A DNA stretch of 6,183 nt from Methanosphaera sp. GTDB taxonomy: Archaea; Methanobacteriota; Methanobacteria; Methanobacteriales; Methanobacteriaceae. Of this stretch, positions 5,254 to 6,183 are shown in pieces. The notes beneath the pieces were generated by a model, which did not search any database, was not told the origin of the DNA, and saw only the letters and a list, made by a program, of their open reading frames with translations. The stretch spans positions 1-6,183 of the forward strand of contig DUHK01000023.1 of the NCBI GenBank assembly GCA_013330915.1, written 5' to 3'. How positions within the stretch are numbered: position 1 is the stretch's first letter; each line of letters begins with the position of its first letter. A program made the translations under genes and the position numbers.

Positions 5254-6183
5254 TGAAATACTCATAGATTCTTCAGAAAAATTAAGGGGACACATGGAAT
5301 ACCTGGAATATCAACACCATATAATGGGTGCAATATTCTATAAATATCTCTCATACACCATAGAAAAAGAAAACAACAAACAGTTATTCAAATTTAATAT
5401 TAACTATAAGGAAGCTTTTGAAAAGGAAAATATAGAATTCTACGGAAATAAAATTAAAGAAGATTCTTTGAATAATTTAGGATATTTTATAAAACCTGAA
5501 GATCTATATCCCAACATACTTGCTGAAGAGAATATACTTCCTAAATTAGATGATGCCATTAGAAAAATCGAATTCAAAAAAACAAGTTTAAATGATTTAT
5601 TTAATCAGATAAACTATAAAGAATTATCCGAAAACGAAGAAGTTAAAAACTCCTTTGAAAGAATTATTAAGGAAATAAATGGTTTAAGCTTTAATAAAAA
5701 ACATTATGATGAAATTAAATACCTTATGAAATTCTTTTTAAAAAAATCATACACTCCTAACGAAATATCGATTTTACTAAGCAAACTAGTTTCAATCAAT
5801 AAAAATGAAATAGAAAATGTATACGATGCAACATGCGGATCTGCTTCAACTTTACTCTTTTTAAAAGATGAAGCTAAAATAACCAATTATTATGGTCAGG
5901 AAATCAATAAAAACAATTATGATTTAGCAAGAATGAACATGATTATGCATGGAATAAATCCTGAAAACTTTGAAATATACAATGAAGATTCAACAACAAA
6001 ACAAAGAAATTTACCGGCAATAGACGTGGTAATTTCACATCCCCCTTTTTTAAAAAAATGGGATGCAAATGATGAATTGTTAAAAGACGAACGATTCAAC
6101 ACATTTAAAAAATTACCTCCAAAATCAAAGGCGGATTATGCATTTATAGAAACAATGATTTACCCACTTAGTGATGATGGAAT
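5240..6183 (+). CDS. hsdM: Type I restriction-modification DNA methyltransferase (M) subunit, catalytic motifs altered, 3' truncated by window
   Basis: 314 codons are visible and the frame is open to the window edge; complete HsdM proteins have roughly 500 residues. The helical N-terminal domain begins SSEKLRGHMEYLEYQHHIMGAIFYKYLS-like, then GYFIKPEDLY. The methyltransferase domain shows VYDATCGSAS (194-203), YYGQEINKNNYDLARMNMIMHG, VVISHPPFLKKW and LPPKSKADYAFIE, aligning along its length with ordinary HsdM. HsdM normally methylates adenine N6 using S-adenosylmethionine. Here the SAM loop DPTCGSGS is DATCGSAS, the catalytic NPPY/F is HPPF (H267), and the G-x-F-Y-T-P segment before the core is shortened to KKSYTP (168-173), lacking its glycine. 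The frame is intact over 940 nt and codon use matches its neighbours, so this is not a frameshifted relic. Methylation activity is doubtful, although S- or DNA-binding could persist. The start is ATG 5240, overlapping hsdS by 14 nt; an hsdR could follow outside the window. Confidence 0.88.
   Translation, partial: MVEINEILIDSSEKLRGHMEYLEYQHHIMGAIFYKYLSYTIEKENNKQLFKFNINYKEAFEKENIEFYGNKIKEDSLNNLGYFIKPEDLYPNILAEENILPKLDDAIRKIEFKKTSLNDLFNQINYKELSENEEVKNSFERIIKEINGLSFNKKHYDEIKYLMKFFLKKSYTPNEISILLSKLVSINKNEIENVYDATCGSASTLLFLKDEAKITNYYGQEINKNNYDLARMNMIMHGINPENFEIYNEDSTTKQRNLPAIDVVISHPPFLKKWDANDELLKDERFNTFKKLPPKSKADYAFIETMIYPLSDDG

Overview
The window looks like a piece of a very AT-rich euryarchaeal genome, most likely a gut-type Methanobacteriales (Methanosphaera or Methanobrevibacter-like). 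The reasons are inference from sequence style: very low GC, an archaeal BRE/TATA promoter (4527-4540), oligo-T transcription stops without GC-rich hairpins, and strong GGTGA/GGAGG ribosome binding sites. A low-GC bacterium is not strictly excluded.

Region 1 (1-2310): an operon of an FtsX/MacB-type ABC permease (51-1181) and its LolD/MacB-type ATPase (1196-2230), preceded by the last codons of an upstream gene and followed by T-rich terminator tracts. The ATPase carries an extra C-terminal domain of about 110 residues.

Region 2 (2311-4160): a two-gene, 4-nt-overlapping cassette resembling a type II toxin-antitoxin pair. The first gene is an HTH + ImmA/IrrE (COG2856-like) protein whose HExxH motif reads NEYAH. 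The second is a DUF4411 PIN-like putative RNase.

Region 3 (4160-4674): a lone minus-strand gene for a 64-residue protein with 8 Cys and 8 His, probably metal-binding. It has a clear archaeal promoter and Shine-Dalgarno. An exact palindrome, TTTCATA-N6-TATGAAA, occurs three times here: two tandem copies abut the promoter and a third lies just past the gene's 3' end. This looks like the operator set of an unidentified regulator.

Region 4 (4675-6183): the start of a Type I restriction-modification-like operon in the order S then M. The specificity gene is half-size (one target recognition domain) and has no ATG/GTG/TTG at its natural beginning; the natural start position holds ATT. The overlapping methyltransferase gene, cut by the window edge, is clearly HsdM by overall similarity. 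However, it has altered residues in all three key places: DATCGSAS for DPTCGSGS, HPPF for NPPY/F, and KKSYTP in place of the glycine-containing G-x-F-Y-T-P region. This S-M pair is either decaying or a non-methylating DNA-binding derivative. Together with the toxin-antitoxin-like pair, it suggests that about 2400-6183 is accessory, defence-type DNA. The most unusual signals are the altered HsdM/HsdS pair and the three-copy palindrome around the Cys/His-rich mini-gene.
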